The notes under the pieces are model-generated. The model searched no databases and was not told the DNA's origin. It saw nothing but the letters and a program-made list of their open reading frames with translations. A stretch of DNA of 64,000 nt, from NCBI GenBank assembly GCA_902786745.1, contig CADADR010000013.1:1-64000 (forward strand), in the 5' to 3' direction. The stretch is from an uncultured Bacteroidia bacterium. GTDB lineage: Bacteria > Bacteroidota > Bacteroidia > Bacteroidales > F082. Position numbers and translations under genes: made by a program. How positions within the stretch are numbered: the stretch's first letter is position 1; each line of letters begins with the position of its first letter. Of the stretch, positions 1-7,779 are shown piece by piece.

Positions 1-78
1 CTCGGTATGGTGGTGGTGTTGCTGGCTGTCATCATCACTGCAATAACGATTGTGATCAAAATGGTGAAGGTTTCCTGA
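1..78 (+). CDS. C-terminal end of a membrane protein (partial)
   Basis: The first 25 codons in frame 1 are open from the window edge and end at TGA. They read as one hydrophobic helix rich in Val, Ile and Leu (LGMVVVLLAVIITAIT) followed by a short basic tail (KMVKVS). This is a C-terminal transmembrane segment. The family cannot be told because the rest of the gene lies outside the window. A hairpin terminator overlaps the stop codon, which supports this being the true gene end. Confidence 0.6.
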   Translation, partial: LGMVVVLLAVIITAITIVIKMVKVS

Positions 79-99
79 TGGAGACCTTCTCCTTTTTTT
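63..99 (+). terminator. Rho-independent terminator overlapping the stop codon
   Basis: Bases 63-75 pair with 80-92 (core GAAGGTTTC with GAGACCTTC, one mismatch near the base), followed by seven T at 93-99. The stem includes the TGA stop of the upstream gene. Confidence 0.75.
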
Positions 100-148
100 G
101 TCACCTCGTCCGGCTTGGTAGGTGGTTTTAATTTTACCTCAGTCGGCC

Positions 149-204
149 AAAGGATGCGGGGGTAGGTGTCGCATCTTTTAGGAAGCTTCTTGGCCGCATC
201 CTTT
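149..204. repeat. Stem-loop element, copy 1
   Basis: AAAGGATGCGG (149-159) is the exact inverse of CCGCATCCTTT (194-204). The loop contains GGAAGCTTCTTGG. A related stem-loop lies at 321-375, with a changed base pair and the same GGAAGCTTC(T/A)TGG loop segment. There is no T run, so it is not a simple terminator. No gene is visible in 100-452. Confidence 0.6.
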
Positions 205-320
205 GTCCGCCTTCGGTTAATAGTGGGTTTGCGTTTTCCCGCTCTCGTTTCTCTTCCTCGGTCGGTCATTCGCAAATCCACTCCAGCAATTTAATCGATT
301 CGGTGTGCTGCCTGGCTGTC

Positions 321-375
321 AAAGGCTGCGGAGGTCGCTCGTCCCCTGTGGGGAAGCTTCATGGCCGCAGCCTTT
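321..375. repeat. Stem-loop element, copy 2
   Basis: AAAGGCTGCGG (321-331) pairs exactly with CCGCAGCCTTT (365-375). Weaker pairing extends outward through CTGGCTG and CATCCAG. Compared with copy 1, the A-T pair in the stem has become C-G on both arms, while the loop segment GGAAGCTTCATGG is kept. Confidence 0.6.
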
Positions 376-452
376 GCCATCCAGTCAGGCTCCAGTCTGT
401 CCAAGGGAGGGGAGAAGAGAAGCAACAAAGCGCACCTTAAATTATAGTATGG

Positions 453-481
453 TTGTGAAAATCGAAAAAGTTGTATCTTTG
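453..481 (+). promoter_or_regulatory. Promoter of candidate small RNA
   Basis: TTG at 453-455, an 18-base spacer, then TATCTTTG at 474-481. This matches the Bacteroidota vegetative promoter. The only downstream signals before the next terminator are two hairpins. Confidence 0.65.
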
Positions 482-485
482 CACC

Positions 486-545
486 GCTCAGTAGACATGA
501 GCAACTTATTTGCGTGATGCCGTCCCTTCGGGGGCGGCATTTTTT
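486..545 (+). ncRNA. Candidate short RNA of about 60 nt
   Basis: Transcription from the promoter at 453-481 should start near 486-488. The segment folds into a small 5' hairpin (GCTCA 486-490 with TGAGC 498-502), a spacer, and a strong terminator: ATGCCGTCCC (517-526), a TTCG loop, GGGGCGGCAT (531-540) and a T run to 545. There is no room for a real reading frame. A promoter this close to a terminator with nothing coding between suggests an independent small RNA, although a decayed gene start could look the same. Confidence 0.45.
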
Positions 546-554
546 GAAATAGTC

Positions 555-640
555 CAAAAAGTGTGTCCTTTTTGGCAGGGGAGTTACTAAAAAGTATAGG
601 AAAGCGATAGGAGATGTTTCGAAAAAGCGTGTCCTTTTTG
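555..640. repeat. Pair of short palindromic direct repeats
   Basis: CAAAAAGTGTGTCCTTTTTG (555-574) and GAAAAAGCGTGTCCTTTTTG (621-640) differ at two positions. Each carries A5G and CT5 arms that can pair. They lie between the candidate small RNA and the tRNA terminator. Function unknown. Confidence 0.4.
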
Positions 641-662
641 TGTCCTGATTTCTGAAAAGGCC

Positions 663-693
663 AAAAAAAGGAGTCACAAACCCTTGTAACTCC
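663..693 (-). terminator. Terminator of the tRNA transcript
   Basis: On the minus strand GGAGTTACAAG pairs with TTGTGACTCC (stem 670-679 with 684-693), followed by seven T (663-669). It lies just downstream of tRNA-Pro. Confidence 0.75.
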
Positions 694-705
694 TTGATTT
701 TCAAG

Positions 706-780
706 TCGGGGCAAAAGGATTCGAACCTTCGACCCCCTGCTCCCAAAGCAGGTGCGCTAGCCGGACTGCGCCATACCCCG
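706..780 (-). tRNA. tRNA-Pro(TGG)
   Basis: The minus strand folds as a complete cloverleaf. The acceptor arm is CGGGGTA with TGCCCCG, the anticodon arm is CCTGC-TTTGGGA-GCAGG with anticodon TGG, and the T loop is GGTTCGAATCC. The discriminator is A at 706. CCA is not encoded and would be added after transcription. Length is 75 nt. Confidence 0.93.
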
Positions 781-806
781 AAAAAAAAGACGATGCAACC
801 ATCGTC
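781..806 (-). terminator. Hairpin and T run between the two tRNAs
   Basis: On the minus strand, stem 789-795 with 800-806 (GACGATG/CATCGTC) is followed by a run of eight T (781-788). It may partially terminate or define processing between tRNA-Ser and tRNA-Pro. Confidence 0.55.
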
Positions 807-818
807 TTCTTTCTTTCG

Positions 819-907
819 CGGAGAAGGGGGGATTCGAACCCCCGGTACCCATTGCTGGATACGACAGTTTAGCAAACTGTTGGTTTCAGCCACTCACCCA
901 CCTCTCC
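819..907 (-). tRNA. tRNA-Ser(GCT)
   Basis: The minus strand carries acceptor GGAGAGG with CTTCTCC, D arm GTGGGTGAGTGGCTGAAAC, anticodon stem-loop ACAGT-TTGCTAA-ACTGT (anticodon GCT), a long class II variable arm, and T loop GGTTCGAATCC. The discriminator is G at 819. Length 89 nt suits a serine tRNA. CCA is not encoded. Confidence 0.93.
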
Positions 908-926
908 TCGGCTGTGAATTGCGGTG

Positions 927-956
927 CAAAAGTAGGCTTTTTTTCAATACCGACAA
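927..956 (-). promoter_or_regulatory. Promoter of the tRNA-Ser/tRNA-Pro transcript
   Basis: On the minus strand TTG (954-956), a 19-base spacer, then TACTTTTG (927-934), which fits TAnnTTTG. It lies 20 bases upstream of tRNA-Ser. The rest of 908-1230 holds only the promoter region of the next gene. Confidence 0.65.
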
Positions 957-1148
957 GCTTTTTTGCTTACTTTTTTTGAAAAAATTATCTTATCAATTGA
1001 TTGACAAATAAATACGATATATGAGAATGGCTTTTCGTGGTTTTTACCTATGCTGTCGTTTGATCAAGAAATAGTCAAAATTGCCAAAAAAAAGGCCTTG
1101 ACTTACAAATAATTGACTTACTTCGTGTAGATGAATAAAAAGAATTAC

Positions 1149-1156
1149 TATATTTG
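1149..1156 (+). promoter_or_regulatory. Likely -7 box for the DUF349 gene
   Basis: TATATTTG followed by CAGG matches TAnnTTTG, 75 bases upstream of the ATG. No TTG lies at the ideal distance (nearest at 1113-1115), so the -33 element is weak. Confidence 0.4.
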
Positions 1157-1230
1157 CAGGCTTAATTGTATAATAAGGTATCAAGGCGAATCCTGATTCT
1201 GGACTTCCTTGGTCGTAAACAACTATTGAA

Positions 1231-3213
1231 ATGGAAAACAACGAACAACTGAATCAAAATTCCCCCGTTAGCGAAGGAATGGAGAATGAAAAGAAAACAT
1301 CGAAGGCTCCTAAAAAAGCCATCGACGGTAATGAGAAAAAGAAGATTGTCAAACTGATCCAACCCAGCATCTTGCCCGGTAAGGTGAGAATTGAGGTGAA
1401 CACCCTCGTGGTGGAGCCTCAGCAAGCCCCCGTCGTCGACGAGGAACTCCCCGAAATCGTGAATGCTCCAGAGATGGAAGAGGATGAGGTGGTGGAAGAA
1501 AACAATGAGTTTGAAGGTCTTAACAAGCTGCAATTGGTCGAGATGCTCGAAGAACTCGTGCAAGATGCCGATGTCCAGAACATCAAAGACAAGGTGGCTG
1601 CCGTTCGTCTCCATTTCAATAAGCTGAACAAGGAAGACATGGACAATGAACTCGACCGCTTCATCCAAGGCGGTGGCGAGGCGGAGAGCTTCCAACATGT
1701 GGAAGATCCCATTGAACAGCGTTTCAACGCCGCTTTCGGCATCTTCAAGGCCAACCGCGCCAAGCAGAACGAAGACATGGAGAAGCAGAAGACCGAGAAC
1801 CTGGCCAAGAAGCAGGCCATCCTCGACGAGTTGAAGGAGATCATCGCCTCCGACGAGTCGTTGAAGAAGACCTACGACGACTTCCGCGCCCTGCAGGACC
1901 GCTGGAAAGAGATCGGCCCTGTGCCGGCTGCCGAGAATTCCAACCTTTGGAACAACTACCACTTCCTCGTCGAGAAGTTCTTCGACAAGGTGAGAATCGG
2001 TCGCGAACTCCGTGATCTCGACATGAAGAAGAACCTCGACTCGAAGATCGAGCTTTGCGAGAAGGCCGAGGAGCTGCTGGACGAGAAGTCCATTACCAAG
2101 GCTTTCAAGGCTTTGCAGAAGCTTCATGAGGAGTGGAAAGAGGTCGGCCCGGTGCCTCAAGAGAAGAAGGATGAGATCTGGGAGCGCTTCAAGGCCGCTA
2201 CCGATAAGATCAACCAGATCCGTCGCGAGCATTATGCCAAGATCGAAGAGGAACAGGCTGGTAACTTGGAGACGAAGAAAGCCCTTTGCGACAAGGCAGA
2301 GGAGCTCATCGCCGAGGAATACACCAGTGTGAATGCCTGGCAAAAGAAGTCGAACGAACTCTCCGAGATCTTCAACGTCTGGAAGACCGTGGGTCCCGCC
2401 AGCAAGAAGGACAACGAGGAGATTTGGCAGCGTTTCCGTGGCGCCATGGATACCTTCTTTGCAAAGAAGAAGGCTTTCTTCGCTTCATTGAAAGACCGTC
2501 AGACCGAGAACCTTGAGCGCAAGACGCAGCTCTGCATCGAAGCCGAGGCTCTGATGGAGTCGACCGAATGGAAGAATGCCACCGAGCAGATGAAGAAGCT
2601 CCAGGAAGAGTGGAAGACCATCGGCCCCGTGCCGAAGCGCCATACCGACAAGATATGGAAGCGTTTCCGCGCCGCTTGCGACACCTTCTTCAACCGTAAG
2701 AACGAACACTTCAGCGGCCGCCGTACCGAAGAGGAAGCCAATCTCGCCGCAAAGAAAGCATTAATTGAAGAGATCAAGGCCTTTGAGATTGGTCCCAACC
2801 GCAACGAGAACATGGAAGCCATAAAGGCCTTCCAGAAGCGTTGGATCGAGATCGGTTATGTGCCCATGAAGCACAAGGATGCCATTAATAAGGAGTACCG
2901 CGAGCTCATCGACGGCCTCTTCGACACGATGCGCAAGAACCAGAACGAGGCTTCGACCAACGAATTCCGCGAGATGATGGAAGGCTGGAAGGATGACCCG
3001 ACGGCCAACGACCGTGTGCGTCGCGAGCGCAACACCTTGCAAACCCGCATCCAGAAGCTTCGCGATGAGATCGCTGCCATGGAGAACAACATCGGTTTCT
3101 TCTCCAACAGCAAGAACTCAGAGCTGATGCGTGCCGAGTACGAAAAGAAGATCAACAAGGCCAAGGAAGACCTGAAGGTCCTGGAGGCCAAGCTGAAGAT
3201 TGCCGAGGAATAA
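1231..3213 (+). CDS. DUF349 domain-containing protein
   Basis: This 660-residue, highly charged, helical protein begins with an acidic disordered stretch (about residues 1-100). It then carries a series of DUF349 repeats, each with a W-K/R-x-I/V-G-P/Y-V-P core (for example KEIGPVPAAEN, KEVGPVPQEKK, KTIGPVPKRH, IEIGYVPMKH). DUF349 proteins are widespread in Bacteroidota and their role is not settled. No signal peptide or membrane segment is seen, so it is probably cytoplasmic. The gene stands alone, with a promoter upstream and two terminators downstream. The ATG at 1231 is the first in frame after the promoter. Confidence 0.88.
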   Translation: MENNEQLNQNSPVSEGMENEKKTSKAPKKAIDGNEKKKIVKLIQPSILPGKVRIEVNTLVVEPQQAPVVDEELPEIVNAPEMEEDEVVEENNEFEGLNKLQLVEMLEELVQDADVQNIKDKVAAVRLHFNKLNKEDMDNELDRFIQGGGEAESFQHVEDPIEQRFNAAFGIFKANRAKQNEDMEKQKTENLAKKQAILDELKEIIASDESLKKTYDDFRALQDRWKEIGPVPAAENSNLWNNYHFLVEKFFDKVRIGRELRDLDMKKNLDSKIELCEKAEELLDEKSITKAFKALQKLHEEWKEVGPVPQEKKDEIWERFKAATDKINQIRREHYAKIEEEQAGNLETKKALCDKAEELIAEEYTSVNAWQKKSNELSEIFNVWKTVGPASKKDNEEIWQRFRGAMDTFFAKKKAFFASLKDRQTENLERKTQLCIEAEALMESTEWKNATEQMKKLQEEWKTIGPVPKRHTDKIWKRFRAACDTFFNRKNEHFSGRRTEEEANLAAKKALIEEIKAFEIGPNRNENMEAIKAFQKRWIEIGYVPMKHKDAINKEYRELIDGLFDTMRKNQNEASTNEFREMMEGWKDDPTANDRVRRERNTLQTRIQKLRDEIAAMENNIGFFSNSKNSELMRAEYEKKINKAKEDLKVLEAKLKIAEE

Positions 3214-3236
3214 GGCAGTCGTTCTGAAAAGAGAAA

Positions 3237-3264
3237 GCGGGGTGAGGTGTCTCATCCCGCTTTT
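3237..3264 (+). terminator. Terminator of the DUF349 gene
   Basis: GCGGGGTGAG (3237-3246) pairs with CTCATCCCGC (3251-3260) with one G-T pair, followed by TTTTATT. Confidence 0.7.
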
Positions 3265-3279
3265 ATTATGACTAATGGG

Positions 3280-3317
3280 CAACAAAAAAGCACCTCAAAC
3301 GAGGTGCTTTTTTGTTG
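3280..3317. terminator. Bidirectional terminator between convergent genes
   Basis: A 17-base stem (3280-3296 with 3301-3317) has GCACCTC/GAGGTGC at its top and A6/T6 in its lower stem, so it can end transcripts on both strands. It separates the DUF349 gene from the leftward TonB receptor gene. Confidence 0.8.
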
Positions 3318-3337
3318 GTCCGAAAGGACTTCTAGGA

Positions 3338-6300
3338 TTAGAAGTTCAGACGGAGGTTCAGAGCAGCTGACCAAGTGGAGAGCGTGCTGGCATACACATT
3401 CCAAGTAGGATTGGTGAAGGTGTAGGTGTAAGGCTCTTCTTCAGTGCCCTTGCCGTTCAGCTTGATGATGTCGCTGCTGCTCAGACGCTGCATGTTGCCC
3501 CAGCCTCTGTAGAACAGGTTGGCGAGGTTCTTAACATCGATACCAGCGCTGATGCTTTCACCGCCCTTGAACTTATAGGTTCTCTCATACTTGAAGTTGA
3601 AGGTGTGTCTCCAAGGAGCGATGGCACCGCCACGTTCGGCATATTGGCCACGGTGGGCGCTGAGGTACTTGTCGGCTTTAATGAAGTCGTTGAATTCGGC
3701 AGCGTTGGTGTAGGGGCTGTCCTCGGCCATCAGTTGAGCTTCGGTCGGGATGTAAGCCAAGCTGTTGGAGCCACCGTCACCATTCACATTGCTGGTCATG
3801 GTGTAGCTGTAACGCGTGTAGCTGTAGCCACCGATGTAGCAGTGGTTGAAGCCTTCGTAGTAGAGACCAACGGTCTCAGTGGTGTGTTGACCGGTAGCCC
3901 AGGTCCAGCCAGCGTTGAAGAGCACACGGTGAGGTGTGACATAGCTGCTGTAGCCGAGTTCGTGGACGTTAGAACCATTGATGCCAAAGGCGTTGGTGTT
4001 GTAGGCAGAGGTGATCTGGTCGCCGATACCGTCGGTGACGTTCTTACCTTCTGAATAGGTGTAGGCAGCCATCAGGTTGAGACCGCACTTGAAGTCCTTC
4101 ATCAACTGACCGGTGACGCTGTAGTAGTAACCGTTGTTACCCTTTGCAGTGTTGGTGATCAGATAAGGAGTGACGGCCTTGCCGAGTGAGTTGACCACGC
4201 CTTCGCTCTTCCAGGTGATTCTTTCACCAGGTTCGCCGGGGAGTTGGATAGGATCATCTTGAACAATGCCGAGCTTGGTGACGGCAACAGAGGTGAGGTC
4301 CTTGTTATAGATGCCTTCCACGGTGGCCTTGACGCCGCCAGGAAGTTCAGCATCGAAACCTAAGCTGCTCTTCCAGGTCTGGGGCATGCGGAGGTTCTTG
4401 TCCATGATGGTGGTGGACTGAGGAGCCGGCAGGTCGCCCGTCAGCAGGAGGTCAGAGTTGTTGGCGATGATTTCGTCCGGGCTTTGGAAGAACTTGATCT
4501 GGGTTTCTTCGTTGCTGTTGATGTACTGGTTCTGCAGGCAGTTGGAGTTACCAACGGTAGAGACGATCCACACGAAGGGCAGACGGCCGGTGTAGAGGCC
4601 TGAGCCACCGCGGACGATGTACTTACGTTCGCCAGTGAGGTCCCAGTTGAAGCCCAAGCGGGGTGAGAGGTTCACGCGAGCCTTAGGCATGTCGGCGGTC
4701 GACATTCCGTACATGGTGTTGCCTTCGCCGTCGGCGATGGCGTGGTGGACAATTTTCGTTCCAGTCACATTGCCATTTTCGTCTAAAATATCCTCTTCTT
4801 TGTCAAAGCCTTCAGCAAACTCCTTGTTGTAGTTGTACTCGGCGATGGAAGGATAGTAAGGCAGTTCGGCGCGGAGACCGAGGGCGAGTTTGAAGCGCTC
4901 GCTGAGGGTCATTTCGTCCTGCAGGTAGAGAGAACCTTGCATGTAGTTGAACGAAGGATAGACCTGTTCGTGCTTTTCGTTGTTACCATAGGTGATGGCG
5001 AAAGCGCGAGGATTGGCGTTGTTGACGAAGTCTTCCCAGCTATTGTAGACATAGTAGCCGGCGCCACCTTGCATGAAGCCGTTCTTGGTCTTGTCGAACT
5101 CGTACTGAGCACCGAGGGTGAAGTTGTGGATACCGGTGAGGTAGCTCACTTCGTCGGTGACAACGGCGGTCTGCACGTCACGGAGGTTACCATAGGTGAA
5201 CGGGTCGGGACCAAAGCTGGTGTAGACAGCAGGAGTGCCGTCCTCGAGGGGCTTCAGAATATCGACGGTGGGGAAGAGGTCGCCCACGAAGCTACGAGGC
5301 TCGTTCTGGTGCGAGTAGGTGGCACGCAGCATGTTGTTGCCACGGCCGCTCAGGAAGCTGTGGTTCCATTCGGCAGCGACCGAGCTGAAGTTCTGCTCTT
5401 GGAAGTAACGGTTGCTCTCGAAATACATGGCGTATTCAGAGGTACGGCCGTAGGTGTTACGGTTGTAGACGCTACCACTCAGAGGATTGATGGAGCTTGA
5501 AGGAGCGGTTGAATACTTGTTCTTCACCAAGCTGTAACGGATGTTGAACTTGTTGTTGTCGTTGATGTTCCAGTCCAAACGGGCCAACAGCTTGTAGTCA
5601 GGCGTGCTGGCGCTGTAGTTCTGGTAACGGCCGGGATCGTAGTTGAACTTGCTCTTCAGGTAGTCCTTCATCATGTCCATGTCGGCCACGGTAGGACGGT
5701 TGTATTGGGTACCACCGCCGAACTCGTCATCCTCAGATTCGCGGGCGAAGTGAGTTTGACCGGGGTCGATGTCGCTCTGGTACTCGAAGTTCACGAAATA
5801 GAACAGCTTGTCTCTCAAGATGGGACCGCCGACGCTGACGCCGACCGTGTTGTCCAAGGACTCGCTGAGTTTCAGACGCTCCGGGAAGTTGCCGAGTTCG
5901 TCCTTCACACCATACTTGGTGCCCATGAGACCGTCGTTGTTGTAGTAGTCATAGATGCTGACATGGGTGGCGTTGGTACCGCTCTTAGTGACGGCGTTGA
6001 TGGCACCACCGGTGAAGCCGCTGTGACGGACATCGAAAGGCGTGACGTTGATGGTCATGGCCTCGAGAGCATCCAACGAGATGGGGCTACCGCCAGCAGG
6101 CAGGTTGCCGCCGATACCGAAGGCGTTGTTGAAGGCAGCACCGTCAACGGTGACGTAGGACGAACGGTAGTTACCACCACCGATGGCCAAGCCGTTGGAA
6201 GTGGCGGCAGCCTGAGGCGTCAGGGCCAACACGTCGTTGAGGCTACGGCTGATGGTGGGCAGGGTCATGATCTGCTCATTGTTGATGGCCGTAGTGGCAC

Positions 6301-6697
6301 CGGCGCGGTCGCTGTCCATGCCATTGGAGATGGCTTCGGCAGCCACGGTGACTTCACCCAGACCGACAGCCTCTTCGTTCATGCGAACGTTCAGGATCTT
6401 GGTCTCACCCAGGGTGGCAGTGACACCCTCTTGGATGACGGTCTGGAAACCGATCATGCGGTACTCAATCTTGTAGGGACCGCCGGGACGGATGTTCAGC
6501 AGGCGGTAGTTACCGTTGGCATCAGCTACGGCATAGTACTGCGAGCCGGAGGGAGTGTGCGTGGCAACAACGGTGGCACCCGGAAGGGTGGCTCTATTGT
6601 TGTCCGTGATTTTTCCACTGATGCTTGAAGTGGTCACCTGGGCCATCAAGCTAATGGAGGCAATCATAGCCACGAAAAAAGTAAGTAACTTTTTCAT
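3338..6697 (-). CDS. TonB-dependent receptor, Oar-like, with carboxypeptidase-regulatory N-terminal domain
   Basis: This 1119-residue outer-membrane protein starts with a signal peptide (MKKLLTFFVAMIASISLMAQ). It continues with a carboxypeptidase-regulatory-like beta-sandwich (about 25-105, ISGKITDNNRATLPGATV), a plug domain (about 130-250, with AINAVTKSGTN) and a long beta-barrel ending in LRLNF. The order matches Oar-type TonB receptors of Bacteroidota. No SusD partner is adjacent, which argues against a classical glycan-uptake SusCD pair. The substrate cannot be told. A strong promoter lies upstream and a shared terminator downstream, so it is transcribed alone. Confidence 0.92.
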   Translation of the reverse strand: MKKLLTFFVAMIASISLMAQVTTSSISGKITDNNRATLPGATVVATHTPSGSQYYAVADANGNYRLLNIRPGGPYKIEYRMIGFQTVIQEGVTATLGETKILNVRMNEEAVGLGEVTVAAEAISNGMDSDRAGATTAINNEQIMTLPTISRSLNDVLALTPQAAATSNGLAIGGGNYRSSYVTVDGAAFNNAFGIGGNLPAGGSPISLDALEAMTINVTPFDVRHSGFTGGAINAVTKSGTNATHVSIYDYYNNDGLMGTKYGVKDELGNFPERLKLSESLDNTVGVSVGGPILRDKLFYFVNFEYQSDIDPGQTHFARESEDDEFGGGTQYNRPTVADMDMMKDYLKSKFNYDPGRYQNYSASTPDYKLLARLDWNINDNNKFNIRYSLVKNKYSTAPSSSINPLSGSVYNRNTYGRTSEYAMYFESNRYFQEQNFSSVAAEWNHSFLSGRGNNMLRATYSHQNEPRSFVGDLFPTVDILKPLEDGTPAVYTSFGPDPFTYGNLRDVQTAVVTDEVSYLTGIHNFTLGAQYEFDKTKNGFMQGGAGYYVYNSWEDFVNNANPRAFAITYGNNEKHEQVYPSFNYMQGSLYLQDEMTLSERFKLALGLRAELPYYPSIAEYNYNKEFAEGFDKEEDILDENGNVTGTKIVHHAIADGEGNTMYGMSTADMPKARVNLSPRLGFNWDLTGERKYIVRGGSGLYTGRLPFVWIVSTVGNSNCLQNQYINSNEETQIKFFQSPDEIIANNSDLLLTGDLPAPQSTTIMDKNLRMPQTWKSSLGFDAELPGGVKATVEGIYNKDLTSVAVTKLGIVQDDPIQLPGEPGERITWKSEGVVNSLGKAVTPYLITNTAKGNNGYYYSVTGQLMKDFKCGLNLMAAYTYSEGKNVTDGIGDQITSAYNTNAFGINGSNVHELGYSSYVTPHRVLFNAGWTWATGQHTTETVGLYYEGFNHCYIGGYSYTRYSYTMTSNVNGDGGSNSLAYIPTEAQLMAEDSPYTNAAEFNDFIKADKYLSAHRGQYAERGGAIAPWRHTFNFKYERTYKFKGGESISAGIDVKNLANLFYRGWGNMQRLSSSDIIKLNGKGTEEEPYTYTFTNPTWNVYASTLSTWSAALNLRLNF

Positions 6698-6784
6698 AGA
6701 TAATAATTTAATGTTAATAATTGAGTTGATTGTATTTGCTTGATTTTACACTCGTTTTCACTCAGTCCATACTATAAGACCGTG

Positions 6785-6814
6785 CAAATATATAGTTTTC
6801 CGATGAAATGCCAA
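6785..6814 (-). promoter_or_regulatory. Promoter of the TonB receptor gene
   Basis: On the minus strand TTG (6812-6814), a 19-base spacer and TATATTTG (6785-6792). The 5' leader is about 80 nt and AT-rich. The rest of the 350-base gap 6698-7047 holds only the -7 box of the next gene. Confidence 0.7.
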
Positions 6815-7016
6815 GCCAATATTTTGCAACATTTTTCCATTTTTTAGAAAAATAATCAACACGTTTTGTTCATAACTGGATAAGATTCTGATTCTGACAA
6901 GATTGATATGGATGGGTGATAACCGACGATACTTATGCCGCCCATACCTTATTTATAATGCGTCCCTCTTTTCAAAACTTTCGCCGTTTTTCTCGTGTGA
7001 TTTCAATTTTTTTGTG

Positions 7017-7024
7017 TATTTTTG
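7017..7024 (+). promoter_or_regulatory. -7 box of the small lipoprotein gene
   Basis: TATTTTTG, 24 bases upstream of the ATG at 7048. The -33 element is not clear. Confidence 0.45.
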
Positions 7025-7047
7025 AAGCGTGAAAAACTACACCAACT

Positions 7048-7419
7048 ATGAAAAGAGTATCGATATTGATGGCAATGGCGGTTTGGGCTTTGGGAATGGC
7101 CTCTTGCGGTAACCAGCCGAGCAAAGAATTCAAGGCGATGGAAGAAGAAGTGTCGTCGATTGAAGCCAAGATCTGCGAGATGACGGATTGCGACGAGCTT
7201 CAGATGCTGAATTTCGCTATTCTGGGCCTTCGCTCCGATATGGACAACTACAGGCAGATTTCGGCGATGAGCGAGCAAGAGATTGAACTGCTCGACGGCA
7301 AACTCGATGAGCTTATGGCCACTTGGAACGGCAAATGGGCTGCCCTTGATTGCGAACAGGACATAACCGACGACGAACTCGACACCTCGGGCGAAGAAAT
7401 CGGCGACTACCCTGAATGA
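7048..7419 (+). CDS. Small predicted lipoprotein
   Basis: This 123-residue protein has a lipoprotein signal peptide with a lipobox ending at Cys20 (WALGMASC). The mature part is an acidic helical region (KAMEEEVSSIEAKICEM, then YRQISAMSEQEIELLDGKL) with no recognised domain. It is probably anchored to a membrane facing the periplasm or surface. I do not recognise the family. It has its own -7 box, and a separate promoter (7435-7442) precedes the next gene. Confidence 0.75.
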   Translation: MKRVSILMAMAVWALGMASCGNQPSKEFKAMEEEVSSIEAKICEMTDCDELQMLNFAILGLRSDMDNYRQISAMSEQEIELLDGKLDELMATWNGKWAALDCEQDITDDELDTSGEEIGDYPE

Positions 7420-7434
7420 GACTAAACTGTTTTT

Positions 7435-7442
7435 TATCTTTG
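7435..7442 (+). promoter_or_regulatory. -7 box upstream of the 102-aa protein and mutL run
   Basis: TATCTTTG, 22 bases upstream of the ATG at 7465. It probably drives the run through mutL and beyond, where genes overlap or lie within a few bases of each other. Confidence 0.6.
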
Positions 7443-7464
7443 CCTTATAAAACACTGAAAAGCT

Positions 7465-7773
7465 ATGGCATTCTTCTATAGACATAACCCTAAGAAATTC
7501 AACTACAAGCCCCGTTATTTCGACCCTGAACAGCAGGAATGGGAAGAGAAAAAGGCCGCTGCAGGCCTCGATTCAAAGCTGACGCACGAAGAGCAACTGC
7601 GACTCAAGATGCGCCAAAGCTGGAGCGCACCCAAAAACGAGGAAAGTACGGCTGAAAAAAATGCGAAACTCATTCGACGCGTTGTTTTAGGCGTATTCAT
7701 CGTAGTTGTCGTTTATTTCATTTTCGGTACCGATTACTTCGAAAGAATAGTTGAAGGCTTAATGAGAAAATGA
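7465..7773 (+). CDS. Small tail-anchored-type conserved protein
   Basis: This 102-residue protein has a basic, charged N-terminal part (FYRHNPKKFNYKPRYFDPEQ) and one hydrophobic segment near the C-terminus (about 74-91, VVLGVFIVVVVYFIFG). It should sit in the inner membrane with most of the chain in the cytoplasm. I know no function. It lies six bases before mutL and is likely cotranscribed with it. The length and mutL linkage suggest a conserved Bacteroidota protein, but this is inference. Confidence 0.75.
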   Translation: MAFFYRHNPKKFNYKPRYFDPEQQEWEEKKAAAGLDSKLTHEEQLRLKMRQSWSAPKNEESTAEKNAKLIRRVVLGVFIVVVVYFIFGTDYFERIVEGLMRK

Positions 7774-7779
7774 TTCGTT

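Noticed and set aside
1162..2343. Long open frame on the minus strand opposite the DUF349 gene (393 codons)
   Set aside because: It is the shadow of a Lys/Glu-rich coding sequence. The protein is a low-complexity Leu/Val/His-rich string, and the plus-strand gene has domains and a promoter.
3338..6697. TonB receptor as SusC of a glycan-uptake locus
   Set aside because: No SusD-like lipoprotein gene or glycoside hydrolase is adjacent, and the N-terminal and plug features fit Oar-like receptors better.
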